From Paenibacillus sp. HW567 (lineage in GTDB: Bacteria > Bacillota > Bacilli > Paenibacillales > Paenibacillaceae): DNA of 64,000 bases. Made by a program: the position numbers and the translations under genes. The stretch spans positions 800,546 to 864,545 of the forward strand of contig NZ_KB910518.1 of the NCBI RefSeq assembly GCF_000374185.1. The letters run 5' to 3'. Within the stretch, counting starts at the first letter, position 1, and each line of letters begins with the position of its first letter. The notes beneath the pieces are model-generated. The model had not been told where the DNA came from, did not search any database, and saw nothing but the letters and a program-made list of their open reading frames with translations. Below are positions 45,570 to 58,000 of the stretch, piece by piece.

Positions 45570-48467
45570 ATGAAACTGAGATCCATGAAAAAACCTGTAT
45601 CTGCAGTATTGTCCGCTATTCTAATAGTCTCTCTTTCAACCAGCTTATTTAATTTCAAACCTGCAACAGCCAAGGCTGCTTCGGTGGAGGAAACGCGTTT
45701 TCTGCAAATGTATGCCCAGCTAAAAAATCCGGCGAACGGTTATTTCTCGGCGGAAGGCGTTCCATATCATTCAGTGGAGACCCTAATGAGCGAAGCGCCC
45801 AATTACGGGCATATGACTACCTCGGAAGCATACAGCTACTGGATGTGGCTTGAAGTGCTGTATGGCTATCATACCGGAGACTGGACCAAGCTGGAATCTG
45901 CCTGGGACAACATGGAGAAGTACATCATTCCGATCAATGAAGGCGACGGTGTGCAGGAGCAGCCGACCATGAGCTTTTACAACCCGAACAGTCCGGCAAC
46001 CTATGCCTCGGAGTTCGCGCAGCCGGATCAGTATCCAAGTCCGCTGAACGGCAAATATACGGCGGGTAAAGATCCGATTGATGCCGAGCTGAAGGCCACC
46101 TATGGCAACAACCAGACCTACTTGATGCATTGGCTGGTCGATGTGGACAACTGGTATGGTTTTGGCAACCTGCTGAATCCTAAACACACAGCCTCTTATG
46201 TGAACACGTTCCAGCGGGGCGAGCAGGAATCGGTCTGGGAGGCGGTATCGCATCCTTCGCAGGACAACAAATCGTTTGGTAAAACAAATGAAGGCTTCAT
46301 GAGCCTGTTCACCAAAGAAAGTAATGTGCCTTCCGCACAGTGGCGGTACACCAATGCTACAGATGCCGACGCTCGTGCTGTACAGGCTATGTATTGGGCG
46401 AAGGAGCTGGGCTACACCAATACCGTATATTTGAACAAAGCTAAGAAAATGGGCGACTATCTGCGGTACGGCATGTATGATAAGTATTTCCAAAAGGTCG
46501 GAAGTGCAGCCAACGGCACGCCGGTAGCCGGAACAGGCAAGGATTCCAATCAATACTTGCTGGCCTGGTATACCGCATGGGGCGGCGGACTTGGCTCAGG
46601 TGGAGACTGGGCTTGGAGAATTGGCGCCAGCCATACTCACCAAGGCTACCAGAACGTGGTCGCTGCGTACGCTCTTTCGAATCCGGCCGGGGGACTGATT
46701 CCGGCTTCGGCAACGGCAGGACAGGATTGGGACAAATCGTTGACACGCCAGCTTGAATTCTATAACTGGCTGCAATCCTCAGAAGGAGCCATTGCGGGCG
46801 GCGCCACCAACAGCTATAACGGCTCGTACAGTGCATATCCTGCCGGCACAAGCACCTTCTATGGCATGGCCTATGATGAAGCTCCGGTCTATCATGATCC
46901 TCCGTCTAACAACTGGTTCGGCATGCAGTCATGGAGTATGGAACGGGTAGCTGAACTGTATTACATTCTGGCTTCCAGCGGAGACACGACCTCAACCAAT
47001 TTCAAAATGGCAAAACGGGCTATTGAAAACTGGATTGACTGGTCCACCGATTATACCTTTGCCGGCAGCCGTCCGGTTACAGATTCCGATGGCTATTATC
47101 TGAACAGTCAAGGACAACGGATTCTCGGCGGAACCAACCCTCAAGTTGCTACAGTATCTGCACCCGGCGAGTTCTGGATTCCGGGCAATGTCGATTGGCA
47201 GGGCCAGCCGAATACCTGGAACGGCTTCAGTTCGTTCACCGGCAACAGCAACTTGAAGGCTGTCACCAAAAATCCGGGCCAGGATACCGGCGTTCTGGGC
47301 AGCTACATTAAGGCCCTTACTTTCTTTGCCGCAGGAAACAAGGCGGAGCATGGCAATTACACTGCCCTTGGCGGAACAGCTACACAGCTCGCGAAATCGC
47401 TGCTGGATACGGCATGGGGCTACAATGATGGCATAGGTATTGCCACAAAAGAGAAACGTGCGGATTATTTCCGTTACTTCACCAAAGAAGTGTATTTCCC
47501 AACTGGCTGGACCGGCAAAGCCGGTCAAGGAAACACTTTACCCGGTAATTCTGTAGTCTCTTCCGACCCGGCCAAAGGCGGAAACGGGGTATACGCAAGT
47601 TATACCGACATTTTGCCAAATATCAAAAAAGATCCGAAGTGGAATTATTTAGAAGGTCTGTACAACAGCTCTTATAATAAGGTCACCAAGACATGGGACA
47701 ATGGAACTCCTGAATTCACCTATCACCGGTTCTGGTCACAGGTGGATATGGCCACTGCTTATGCCGAATATGACCGGTTGATCAACAAGGGCTCCGGTCC
47801 TGTACCAACGGCTACACCGACAGCAACGCCAAGTGCTACACCAACAGCTACGCCGACAGCAACACCAACACCAACAGCAACACCGACAGCAACACCAACG
47901 GCTACACCAACACCAACAGCAACGCCAACAGTCACACCGACACCAACGGCTACTCCGTCAGCAACGCCAACAGTTACGCCAACACCGACGGCTACACCTA
48001 CGCCGCCAGTGGCGAATTTGGTGGTTCAATACCGTACAACGGATACCAACGCCACAGACTCGCAGTTCCGCCCACAGCTTCGGATTGTGAATAACGGAAC
48101 CACGGCGGTAGATTTGAGTAAAGTAAAACTCCGCTACTATTACACGATTGATGGGGACAAGCCACAGCAATTCAATGTGGATTATGCCACACTTGGCGGC
48201 GGCAATGTGCTGGGCAGCTTCGTGAAGCTGACTTCTCCGGTAGCAGGGGCGGACTATTACGTTGAGGTCTCCTTCGCGGCTGGGGCAGGCAGTCTGGCTC
48301 CAGGTGCCAACACCGGAGAGATTCAACTGCGCATCAACAAAACCGACTGGAGCAGCTACAATGAGGTTGGAGACTATTCCTATGATCCGTCCAAAACCTC
48401 CTACACCGACTGGACCAAAGTGCCGCTGTACATTAACGGTGTACTGGCCTGGGGAGTAGAGCCTTAA
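45570..48467 (+). CDS. Secreted GH48 reducing-end cellobiohydrolase with CBM3
   Basis: GH48 enzymes are processive exocellulases and the main exo-component of many bacterial cellulase systems. The 965-residue protein has a signal peptide (about 1-36, ending TAKAAS) and a GH48 domain (about 37-735). TTSEAYSYWMWLEVLYGYH (about 81-99) includes the likely general-acid Glu. A Thr/Pro/Ala linker (about 743-810) and a C-terminal CBM3 (about 815-965) similar to that of the GH9 partner follow. ATG 45570 follows agaggaag at a long distance; an earlier in-frame ATG at 45522 lies inside the GH9 gene. There is no dockerin, so the enzyme is free, not cellulosomal. A long terminator hairpin follows. Confidence 0.95.
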   Translation: MKLRSMKKPVSAVLSAILIVSLSTSLFNFKPATAKAASVEETRFLQMYAQLKNPANGYFSAEGVPYHSVETLMSEAPNYGHMTTSEAYSYWMWLEVLYGYHTGDWTKLESAWDNMEKYIIPINEGDGVQEQPTMSFYNPNSPATYASEFAQPDQYPSPLNGKYTAGKDPIDAELKATYGNNQTYLMHWLVDVDNWYGFGNLLNPKHTASYVNTFQRGEQESVWEAVSHPSQDNKSFGKTNEGFMSLFTKESNVPSAQWRYTNATDADARAVQAMYWAKELGYTNTVYLNKAKKMGDYLRYGMYDKYFQKVGSAANGTPVAGTGKDSNQYLLAWYTAWGGGLGSGGDWAWRIGASHTHQGYQNVVAAYALSNPAGGLIPASATAGQDWDKSLTRQLEFYNWLQSSEGAIAGGATNSYNGSYSAYPAGTSTFYGMAYDEAPVYHDPPSNNWFGMQSWSMERVAELYYILASSGDTTSTNFKMAKRAIENWIDWSTDYTFAGSRPVTDSDGYYLNSQGQRILGGTNPQVATVSAPGEFWIPGNVDWQGQPNTWNGFSSFTGNSNLKAVTKNPGQDTGVLGSYIKALTFFAAGNKAEHGNYTALGGTATQLAKSLLDTAWGYNDGIGIATKEKRADYFRYFTKEVYFPTGWTGKAGQGNTLPGNSVVSSDPAKGGNGVYASYTDILPNIKKDPKWNYLEGLYNSSYNKVTKTWDNGTPEFTYHRFWSQVDMATAYAEYDRLINKGSGPVPTATPTATPSATPTATPTATPTPTATPTATPTATPTPTATPTVTPTPTATPSATPTVTPTPTATPTPPVANLVVQYRTTDTNATDSQFRPQLRIVNNGTTAVDLSKVKLRYYYTIDGDKPQQFNVDYATLGGGNVLGSFVKLTSPVAGADYYVEVSFAAGAGSLAPGANTGEIQLRINKTDWSSYNEVGDYSYDPSKTSYTDWTKVPLYINGVLAWGVEP
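47806..48005 (+). repeat. Low-complexity Thr-Pro-Ala linker repeat
   Basis: Short tandem codon repeats encode TPTATP-type units about 65 residues long between the GH48 and CBM3 modules. Copy number changes are likely by slippage. Such linkers are usually flexible and may be O-glycosylated. Confidence 0.9.
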
Positions 48468-48525
48468 GGGGCGCAGCAAAAATAAGTGATCAATAAGGAA
48501 TCGCCTTTGATCCGGCATTGCAGGT

Positions 48526-48599
48526 AAAAAATGCACCCCTCAGAATAGTCAATGGATTAAACCTTTGGTTTATCCGATGACTTTGAGGGGTGTTTTTTC
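48526..48599 (+). terminator. Terminator of the cellulase operon
   Basis: A long hairpin has an outer stem, aaaaaatgcacccctca against tgaggggtgtttttt, and an inner ggattaaacc/ggtttatcc stem. It ends in six Ts. Confidence 0.88.
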
Positions 48600-48804
48600 A
48601 ATGTCTATACAATAAATCTATAAATGGTCTGCAAATTCATTAATTCGGTGGTTGTATTCGCTCCACAGGTAGTCACTGTTCTCAATAATCAATTTAGGAA
48701 CTTCCCATTGGTAGACTGACGCTTCTTCAGTAAGCTAACTGACAGGATAATGCCGGTGAATGCCGAATTTACCTATGTTAACAATGGTTAATAGGGGGCA
48801 GGCT
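48600..48804. other. AT-rich non-coding spacer before the DUF2441 gene
   Basis: No coding frame or RNA gene is recognised. A small palindrome, ttaac-aatg-gttaa (about 48778-48791), stands immediately before the ribosome binding site of the next gene. Confidence 0.4.
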
Positions 48805-49398
48805 ATGCAAGGAAGAGATTTGTATGTTTATCACATTGTAACTAGGAAGAAGATGGACCTGGGTCAAATAATAAGCTTTGACAAAAACAAAAAAAATACC
48901 TTGTATCACTACTTTTTTGAGAAGGAACAGTTGAATTCCAAAGGTGAAGACTTTATTCAAATCTTGCACGAGCATTCTACAAATGAAGGCTTGAAGTTGG
49001 ATAAAGAGAATGCAGATGTAGCTTTTAAATATGTGGAGCAAACAATCAGGGCTATTAGAGAAGTAATAGTTGAAATGGTTAGACTGCAGGAATATCCTGA
49101 ATATCCTTCACGCTTGTCTTGCTTATACGCTGCGAAAAGCTATCAAGACGCTCTGAAATGGAAAGAGCTTTTTGATTCATACCATCGAAGGGTTTTGCAG
49201 ATAGTGAAGCTTCGGGTTATTGGGGCTATCTTTGAAGGTGACGGCAGTCTTTTACCAAAGGAAGAGGGTACTCCTTTCTCCCGAAAAATCGAACAAGCCA
49301 AGGAATATTGGAAAGGCAATATAAATAGCGAACTTCCTGAGTTGTTGATTAACGGAAGAATCGAAGTGGTAGAGATTATTGATGAATTCTCTACTTGA
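48805..49398 (+). CDS. DUF2441 domain-containing protein
   Basis: The 197-residue protein resembles DUF2441 proteins: it begins [20 protein letters not shown], followed by [15 protein letters not shown] and a helical middle ([23 protein letters not shown]). Then come [21 protein letters not shown] and an acidic C-terminus. DUF2441 members look like ADP-ribosyltransferase-related or phage/defence-associated proteins in some genomes, but no function is established. ATG 48805 follows aataggggg; an upstream in-frame ATG at 48760 has no site. Its base composition is clearly more AT-rich than its neighbours, suggesting horizontal transfer. Confidence 0.8.
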   Translation: MQGRDLYVYHIVTRKKMDLGQIISFDKNKKNTLYHYFFEKEQLNSKGEDFIQILHEHSTNEGLKLDKENADVAFKYVEQTIRAIREVIVEMVRLQEYPEYPSRLSCLYAAKSYQDALKWKELFDSYHRRVLQIVKLRVIGAIFEGDGSLLPKEEGTPFSRKIEQAKEYWKGNINSELPELLINGRIEVVEIIDEFST

Positions 49399-49441
49399 TC
49401 TCAACAACACATCGGTTATCTATAACTTTTCTTTGGACAGC

Positions 49442-49483
49442 AAAAAGCATCCTCAGCCGTATGAAGGGCTGGGGATGCTTTTG
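49442..49483. terminator. Bidirectional terminator between the DUF2441 gene and mnmA
   Basis: aaaagcatcctcagcc (49443-49458) and ggctggggatgctttt (49467-49482) form a 16-bp stem with one G-U pair and an A-run/T-run on either side. Confidence 0.9.
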
Positions 49484-49508
49484 TTCAAATATCTTCCGTT
49501 CCGCTATA

Positions 49509-50645
<1,137 letters not shown>

Positions 50646-50692
50646 CTATGCAAAAAATACCGGTATCCTACAGAACACCCGGCTCATTCAGT

Positions 50693-50701
50693 ATTATATC
50701 A
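50693..50701 (-). promoter_or_regulatory. Extended -10 promoter of mnmA
   Basis: On the minus strand TGATATAAT gives an extended -10 element about 65 bp before the mnmA start. Confidence 0.5.
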
Positions 50702-50809
50702 TACATGTCTACCCCAAGCCGCCTGTGACGGCTGCAAATTACGCTGGATTTGGCGGAAGTTTTGACAATTTGTCCACCACTGGTGAACATTTTTACGAAA
50801 AATTACAGT

Positions 50810-50839
50810 TTGCGCTCCAAATGTGCCCGTGGATATGAT
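50810..50839 (+). promoter_or_regulatory. Promoter of cymR
   Basis: TTGCGC (50810-50815) and TATGAT (50834-50839) are 18 bp apart. A TTGACA at 50762-50767 also occurs but lacks a good -10. The leader contains an imperfect hairpin (cgttga..tgacat/atgtc..tcaacg, 50868-50901). Confidence 0.58.
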
Positions 50840-50940
50840 AACATAAGCTGAGAGCAAACATCGGAATACGTTGATATGACATATCTCATGTCCGGTCAAC
50901 GATTTGGATTACCAGCAACTAAACCGAAAGAGGTGCCCCT

Positions 50941-51360
50941 TTGAAAATATCGACAAAAGGACGTTATGGATTAACAATTATGATGGAGCTTGCCCTGAAA
51001 TTCGGCGAGGGTCCAACATCGCTTAAAAGCATTGCCGAAAAAAATGGCCTGTCCGAGCATTACCTGGAGCAGCTAATCGCTCCGCTGCGCAACGCGGGCC
51101 TGGTGAAGAGCATCCGCGGAGCCTACGGCGGTTACATTCTGTCGCGTGAGGCTGGTACAATTACCGCCGGAGACATCATCCGTGTACTGGAAGGTCCCAT
51201 TTCCCCTGTAGATTTCACCGAAGAAGACGACCCGGCCAAACGCGACCTCTGGCTGCGCATCCGCGACAGCATCGCCGACGTGCTCGATTCCACCACTTTG
51301 TCGGATTTGATTAACTATAAAGAAGCGAGCCATGTGGATAACTACATGTTCTATATTTAA
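50941..51360 (+). CDS. cymR: Rrf2-family transcriptional regulator, CymR-like
   Basis: CymR is the master repressor of cysteine metabolism in Bacillus and Staphylococcus and works with CysK. The 139-residue protein starts with the Rrf2 winged-helix signature KISTKGRYGLTIMMELALK. LKSIAEKNGLSEHYLEQLI (about 29-47, recognition helix) and the wing GAYGGYILSREAG follow. It has no cysteine, so it cannot bind an Fe-S cluster as IscR or NsrR do, which supports the CymR assignment. TTG 50941 is preceded by aaagaggtg. It is probably monocistronic, and the next sequence is the recombinase remnant. Confidence 0.88.
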   Translation: MKISTKGRYGLTIMMELALKFGEGPTSLKSIAEKNGLSEHYLEQLIAPLRNAGLVKSIRGAYGGYILSREAGTITAGDIIRVLEGPISPVDFTEEDDPAKRDLWLRIRDSIADVLDSTTLSDLINYKEASHVDNYMFYI

Positions 51361-51389
51361 CAGGAATCAGAATTCCGTTTACCCGCATA

Positions 51390-51724
51390 TCACTGGTTGA
51401 TTGCCCACTCAAAGTCATCAGCCATTTGATACCTGTTCAACTGTATAAAAGCCTTCAACTCGTCCTTCTCAAGAAATTTGGGGAGGACCTGTTTTTTTTC
51501 GCCTTTTTTGAACAGCCCTCTTCTCCCTCGGAATCACAGCATCCGCCGTTGGATCTATCTCTATCCGCCCATTGCGTTTAGCGTGTGCATACATCAATGA
51601 TATCGCTTTATGGACGGAGGTAATCGTGCTATGACTCTTCCTATCAGTCTTCAGCTTTTTCTGAATTTTTAGCGATTCCTGAAGGGATTCGCCCTCTCTA
51701 AATCCTGATAGGTAAATAATTCAC
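51390..51724 (-). pseudogene. Decayed tyrosine recombinase (integrase) fragment
   Basis: Translating the minus strand gives SLQESLKIQKKLKTDRK and then ITSVHKAISLMY, continuing AHAKRNGRIEIDPTAD. This is the N-terminal SAM-like DNA-binding pattern of phage/ICE integrases. After a run of eight As (about 51490) the frame shifts, and the match continues as LPKFLEKDELKAFIQL up to TGA 51390. An in-frame TGA also interrupts it upstream. The catalytic domain is missing. A second open stretch on the same strand (about 51670-51860) has no recognisable match. The rest of the 700-bp gap up to 52060 is AT-rich and holds only the NRPS promoter. Confidence 0.62.
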
Positions 51725-51975
51725 TGGTTTCTACCCAGCTCTTCGATACCCAGATAATAACATGTCTGAGGATTAGTTGAATATGTCTTTGCTCATTCAA
51801 AGCCCCATTGCAATCCTCCACTAAACTACAGAAGTAACCGAAGAATCTGCTGTTACCTTACTACTGAAAGGGATGTTTTCTCCCCGATTTTGCTAGATAT
51901 CCCCCAATGGAAAACATTCATTACGTAAATCTGATGTTAAATTTTATAAAAAAAGAGAATTTTGGTAAAACGTCA

Positions 51976-52005
51976 TTGACACAAAATCCCATTTCAAGGT
52001 AAATA
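51976..52005 (+). promoter_or_regulatory. Probable promoter of the NRPS/PKS cluster
   Basis: A perfect -35 TTGACA (51976-51981) is followed after 18 bp by TAAATA (52000-52005). It lies 56 bp before the first biosynthetic gene. Confidence 0.52.
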
Positions 52006-52060
52006 TCTTGTATAAGAATATCTGTAACAAAAAATTATCGGTGCGAGGGGGAGTGGCTTA

Positions 52061-55000
52061 GTGAGTAAAATGTTTGTTCGTTCATCAAGTGTTGCAAGCG
52101 GTACTAGTCAAGCGGTTTATCGGCTGGTTTCAAATGTAACGGGTCATAGGATCGAAGATTTGAATTCCGATATGTATTTGGAAGATGATCTGGGAATGGA
52201 TTCCATCAAAATGATTACCTTAATGAATGAATTAATCGGATTGGTTCCGGCAGAGCAAATGGATGATTTTACGGCCGCATACCCGCTGACTGTCCTGATG
52301 GGTCTGCAAACCGTCGGCGAGCTTGTACAGATTGTTGAGGAATGGGAACATGCCCGGCGGGAAGGGGCAGAGGTACAGACTGTGGTTGGTACTGCGCTTC
52401 AAGCCCAGGAAGAGATCTGGCCGGAGCCGGCTGCAGTAAAGGAGGAGCATTCATCTGCCCCCGATCTGCGTGAACAGTTGAGTAAAGAAGTTTGCAGGCT
52501 GATCTCCAGCATTACCGGACATAAATCTGAAGATCTGCATACGGATATGGATCTGGAGAGGGATTTGGGCCTGGATTCTATTAAAATGATTACCTTAATG
52601 AGCGAGATGGTTGCATTGCTCCCTGCCGATTCATCCGGTGGACACAGCGAAAGCCATCTGGTCACGTCGTTCATGTCTATGCATACGGTGGGAGATATCG
52701 TGGAAGCGCTGGCCGTCCGTAGCGGGGGGAACAGCGGTGCCCTGACCGTTACAGGTGACGAGAACACTATTGTGGCGGAGATTCCTGAAAATGAGCCTGA
52801 ATTTCTTGAAATATTACATTCCCAATATTTATTTCTGATCACCTATTTGTCGGTAGCCAACTTGACCATAACGTCAGGAGTACGCCTGCGGGGGAAACTG
52901 GATACCGGACGCCTGAGGAAGTCATGGGGCGAGCTGATCCTCCGCCATCCTGTATTGCGGGCCGTGTTCATCACGGAGCCGGGGAACGCGAGCCTTAAGG
53001 GGTATCGTCTCCAATTACTGAAGGCTGCGGCGCCGCCGGAAATTCCCGTCCTGGATATCAGACATCTGGATGAACCAGCGAGGCGCCGGTGGATCTCGGA
53101 CAGGTTCGAAGCCTCGCTGAATGAGAAATTGGATATCACCCGCTGGCCGCTGCATTCTCTGTCAGTTATCCAGACGGCTGACCTGGAATACGAGCTGATT
53201 CTGGACATCAGCCATATGATCTCGGACGGGCTGGGCAACCAGCAGATTCTGAGAGAATTAATAGAAATTTACGGAGCAGAACCGCACAGCAAAGCAGCCA
53301 AGCTGAGGCCCGCGCTGCCAGCCGGGGAATATAACCGTATTGTATCTGAAATCAATGCCTGGAACGCTCCAGAAGAGATGGAGGCGCTGGACCGGTATTT
53401 GCAGCAGCAGGGCCGTGCAGCCTACTTCTTCAACCCCGGCGGGGCAAGCGTCAGGGCAGATGCAGCCGGTGCTGCCGGAGCCGTTATTCGTTCCTTCAAA
53501 TACTGGATCAGCGAGGAAATAACAGCACGGCTGATTGCCTCAACCAAGACCTGGCGCACCTCTCTCTTTATTCTTCTGGTCAGCGCATATCTGAAGACGA
53601 TCAGGCAGCAGGGGGAGGAGCGGGATCAGATTATTCTGAATCTTCCGACTAGCGGCAGGTTGTACCCCCATACGGATGCTTCGGAGGTGCTCAGCGCCTT
53701 TGCCCAGAATCTTGCACTCAGCTTCACCTGCGGGGACGCCAATGAAGAATGGGAATCATTAATTGACAGAACACATAAAGAATTCACCAATCAATTCTCC
53801 TCAGGCATAGACAGGGCTCAGACCTACAGAGCTGCACAGTATGCTAAAGACACGATCCATCTGCAGAACGGCGTGATGCCGGAAGCGGTGGCCTCCATGA
53901 TCCGCTCCACGTTGAAATCAAACCTATATCTTTCATTTGTCGGCAATACATCCATACATGCGCAATACGGGGATTACGAAGTTTATGATTATGAGGCTTA
54001 TACAGGAACCAATCCGGGAACGATTGACTGCCTGGCTGAATTGTTCCAGGGCAGGCTGATGATCACGGCTAACTATGATAGCAGCTTTTTTGAGGATGAT
54101 TATCTCGGAGAGCATATGGACAGGTTCATGGACAACCTCATCCAGCTTGCCAATATGGGACCTTCAGGCAAGCCGGTGCTTGCCGCGACAGATACCGAAG
54201 AGCCGCATAGCGCGGAAATAAGAGAACGGCTGTACGGAATAGTCCGGGATATTTGTGGAACGGCGCTTGACGGGGAAGCCCTGTTCAAGGACATGGAGGC
54301 AGAACTCGGGATGGATTCCCTGCAGCGTATCCGGATGGTTACCAGGCTGGGCAAAGTATTCGGGCATGCCGACAAGGCGTCATTGCTCGAATGCAGGACT
54401 CTTAATGAAATGATTACCCATATTACCCATGTGAAAAATGTGATTGAACCTGCAGGCAGGGACTCTGGATTAGACATTCCCTACCTCCATATTTCCCGTC
54501 AGTGCAAGGCAACTCCCGATGCGGTTGCGATATTGGACGGCATCACGGAGGTTACCTACCGTGAGCTGGACGAGCAATCCAACCGGCTTGCGCATTATTT
54601 GATTTCACAAGGAGTGCGTTCGCAGAGCCTGGTCGGGCTTCTGACGTTCCCGGGCCGTCATATGCTGACCGGAATTTTGGGGATCTTGAAAGCGGGAGCG
54701 GCTTATGTGCCGCTTGATCCGATGTATCCCGCTGACCGGATCGAATATATCGCGGAGCATGCACAGCTCAGTATCCTGCTCACGGAGCAGTCGCTGCAAC
54801 AGCAGGCAGATCCTATAGCACAGAAGAGCTCTTCTATCCGGAAAGTAGTCTATCTCGATGAAGGGTATGAAGCCCACGGCTATTTTGAACAGGCGGGAAC
54901 GGAAGATTGGCAGAAATGCCCCGCAGGCGATTTGCGGGTGGACAGCGCCCCCCATGATCTGATGGTTGTGCTGTATACATCGGGTTCAACCGGGAAGCCC

Positions 55001-58000
55001 AAGGGAGTCATGCTGAATCACCGCGGCTATATGAACCGGCTGGAATGGCATCAGATGACCTTCTGCCTGCAACCTGGCGAACGTGTGGCCCAGAAGACCT
55101 CCTGCTGCTTCGATATTTCCGTGTGGGAGCTGCTGTGGCCGCTGATGTACGGCGGAACGGTATGCCCTGTAAGGCAGGAAATTGTCAAGAATCCCTGGAG
55201 CCTGGCCCGGTGGATGACGGATACCGGAATCAATGTCATGCATTTCGTGCCCTCCTTGTTCGGTGAATTTGTAGATTCATTGGAGGATGAGAGCTATACC
55301 TTTCCTGCGCTCCGCTGGCTGATTTTCAGCGGAGAGGGGCTGCCGCTCCGTCCGGTGCAGAAATGGATGGACCGCTATGGATATAACACGAAGCTGGCTA
55401 ATCTGTATGGCCCTACCGAGGCTTCTATTGATGTTACTTTCCACATCCTTTCAGAGCGGCCGGGTTCAGCAGGGGAGCTGAGCATTCCGATCGGCAAGCC
55501 GATTCCCGGCGTGTATCTCAAGAATCTGGATGAGCACATGCATGAAGTGCCCGAGGGTGAGCTTGGCGAGCTGTGGATCGGCGGCATTCAACTGGCCAAA
55601 GGGTATCTGTATAACCCGGAAAAAACCCGCGAAGCGTTCCATCCCAATCCGTTTCCCGAGATTCCGGGAGAATTCATCTACCGCACAGGTGATTTGACGG
55701 TTAAACGGGCGGACGGAAGCTATGAGTACCATGGACGCACCGACAACCAGGTGAAGCTGCGCGGCTTCCGTGTAGAGCTGGGCGAAATTGAAGCTGTGCT
55801 GGGCAGCCATGAGCATGTAGCCGAGGCGGCGGTGATTGTCACTCAGCCCGCGCCCGGACAACAACTGCTGCTTGCCTGCCTGGCCGGCAAGCAGGTGCCG
55901 GACCAGGAGATGAAGGATTTCGCCGTCCGCAAGCTTCCGTATTATATGATTCCGCATCGGCTGGAATGGCTGCCCAGGCTGCCCAAGAATCCGAACGGCA
56001 AGCTGGACCGCAAGGCGCTGAGTGTTATGTTCAGCGGAACAGGGCACACGCCTCAAGCTTCAGAGCTCCAGGCTCCCCCGGCGGAGCGTGAGCCGCTGAG
56101 CGCAGGGGAACTGCTCCCGCTTGCGCCGGCGCAGAGCTGGCTGATGAATTATTTCGATGATCCTTACTGCTGGGCGGGCTATACCCGCTTCCTATACAAG
56201 CAGCCGCTGGATTTCCAGCAGTTCAAGCAGGCTGCCATGATGCTGAACCGGCGCCATGACGCGCTGAGAAGCATTCTGGAGCGGAAGGATAACGGCTTTG
56301 AACAAAGGCTCCTGCAAGGCGAGCTGGGAGACAATGCGGATTTCTATGATGGCAGCCACATGGAAGCGGCTGAGAGAAATGAAGAAATTGGGGCGATTCT
56401 GGCAGAAGCGGTTCAAGGGTTCCGGGTGGATCAATGGCCGTTATGGCGGATCATTGTCATTCAGGTATCGGAAGCGGTCTATGAGATTGCGGCGGTCGGG
56501 CATCACCTGATTTCGGATGTGATCACGAATCAACTGCTGCTGCAGGAGATCTGGCAGATTTACGCTTCGCTGAGCCCGGGAGCCCGGGACATAAGCTTAC
56601 CCGCTGCCAAGCCGTTTGCCGATTTTGTCCGGGCGGCCCAGGACAAGAAAAGAATCCACGGGAAAGAGTACGCAGACTACTGGTCCGCACATTTCCCTCC
56701 GGAATCCGTGTGCAGGCTGCCGGCGGATTTCATCAAGGGACCCAATGACGAGCAGTCTGCTGCAACTCAGCGCTTCACGTTTGACCGGGAGATGACCTCG
56801 CTGCTCCTGACCAGGGCGAAGAAGCATTTCAACAGCAATGTATATCCGATTTTGCTGGCCCCTCTATATAAGGTGTTGAGTGTTTTTTTCGGACAGCCGG
56901 AGGTTGTCGTCAGCCATCGGGTGCATGGAAGAGAACTCGGCAGCGGACAGAATTTCATGCAGACACCGGGCAACTTTGCTGTGAATTTTCCGATGGGGAT
57001 AAACGTGGAGAAGGGCAGCCTGTGGAACAATCTGATCGCAAGCATCCGCAAAGGTCTTGAAAATGTGCCGCTTGGCGGGGTGAGCTATGATCTGGTATCC
57101 GAGAATCTGCCGCGCTACATGTACCCGGATGTGAAGCTGACTCCAATCCGGGCGAACTATCTCGGGAACCGGGATGCCCCCCGCCTGTCGGGCCTGGAAT
57201 TTTCCAGAGAAGGCATGGACCGCAGATTTTCATTGCCGGGTCAGAAACGGATATCGGTTATTGAATTCTTTTTCTCCATAGAAGATGGGAAGCTGACCGT
57301 TGAGATCGAGTACTCGGCTAATCTTTATGCTGAAGCTACGATCCAGAGTCTCGCTGAGCAGTACAGGGAGCAAGCCCTTGAGCTGCTGGCATCCATTCAG
57401 GATACCCCGGTGCTGCCCCCGGCTCCCCGAAAAGGACTGCTGGCAAATAAAGTAGCGGTCATTACGGGCGGCAGCAGAGGCATCGGACGGAGCATAGCCT
57501 TGTCCATGGCCGGTGAAGGGGCCGACATTGTACTGGTATCCAGATCCGGGCAGCAGCTTCGGGAAACTGCGGATGAAATCCGCCGCCTGGGCGTGAAGGC
57601 CATGTCCATATCCGCCGATGTGAGTGACGCCACAAGCGTCAATAAAGCGGTTGAACAGATTATTGGCAGCTTCGGCCGTATTGATATTCTTGTCAACAGT
57701 GCGGGAATTACCGGCATGGCGGCGATGGCCGACATGAGTCCGGAGAATTGGGAGTCGATCATTCAGGTGAACCTGCTTGGAACCTATCATTTCTGCTACG
57801 CGGTGATCCCTTATCTGATCAGTCAAAAGCAGGGCAAGATCATCAACATCGGCTCGGATTCCTCATTTATCGGCTATCCGATGATGAGCGCTTATGCGGC
57901 ATCCAAGCACGGGGTGCTCGGACTGACCCGTGCACTGTCAGAGGAGCTGAAGAACAGCAACATTCAGGTGAACGCTGTGTGTCCGGCGCTCGTCGACACC

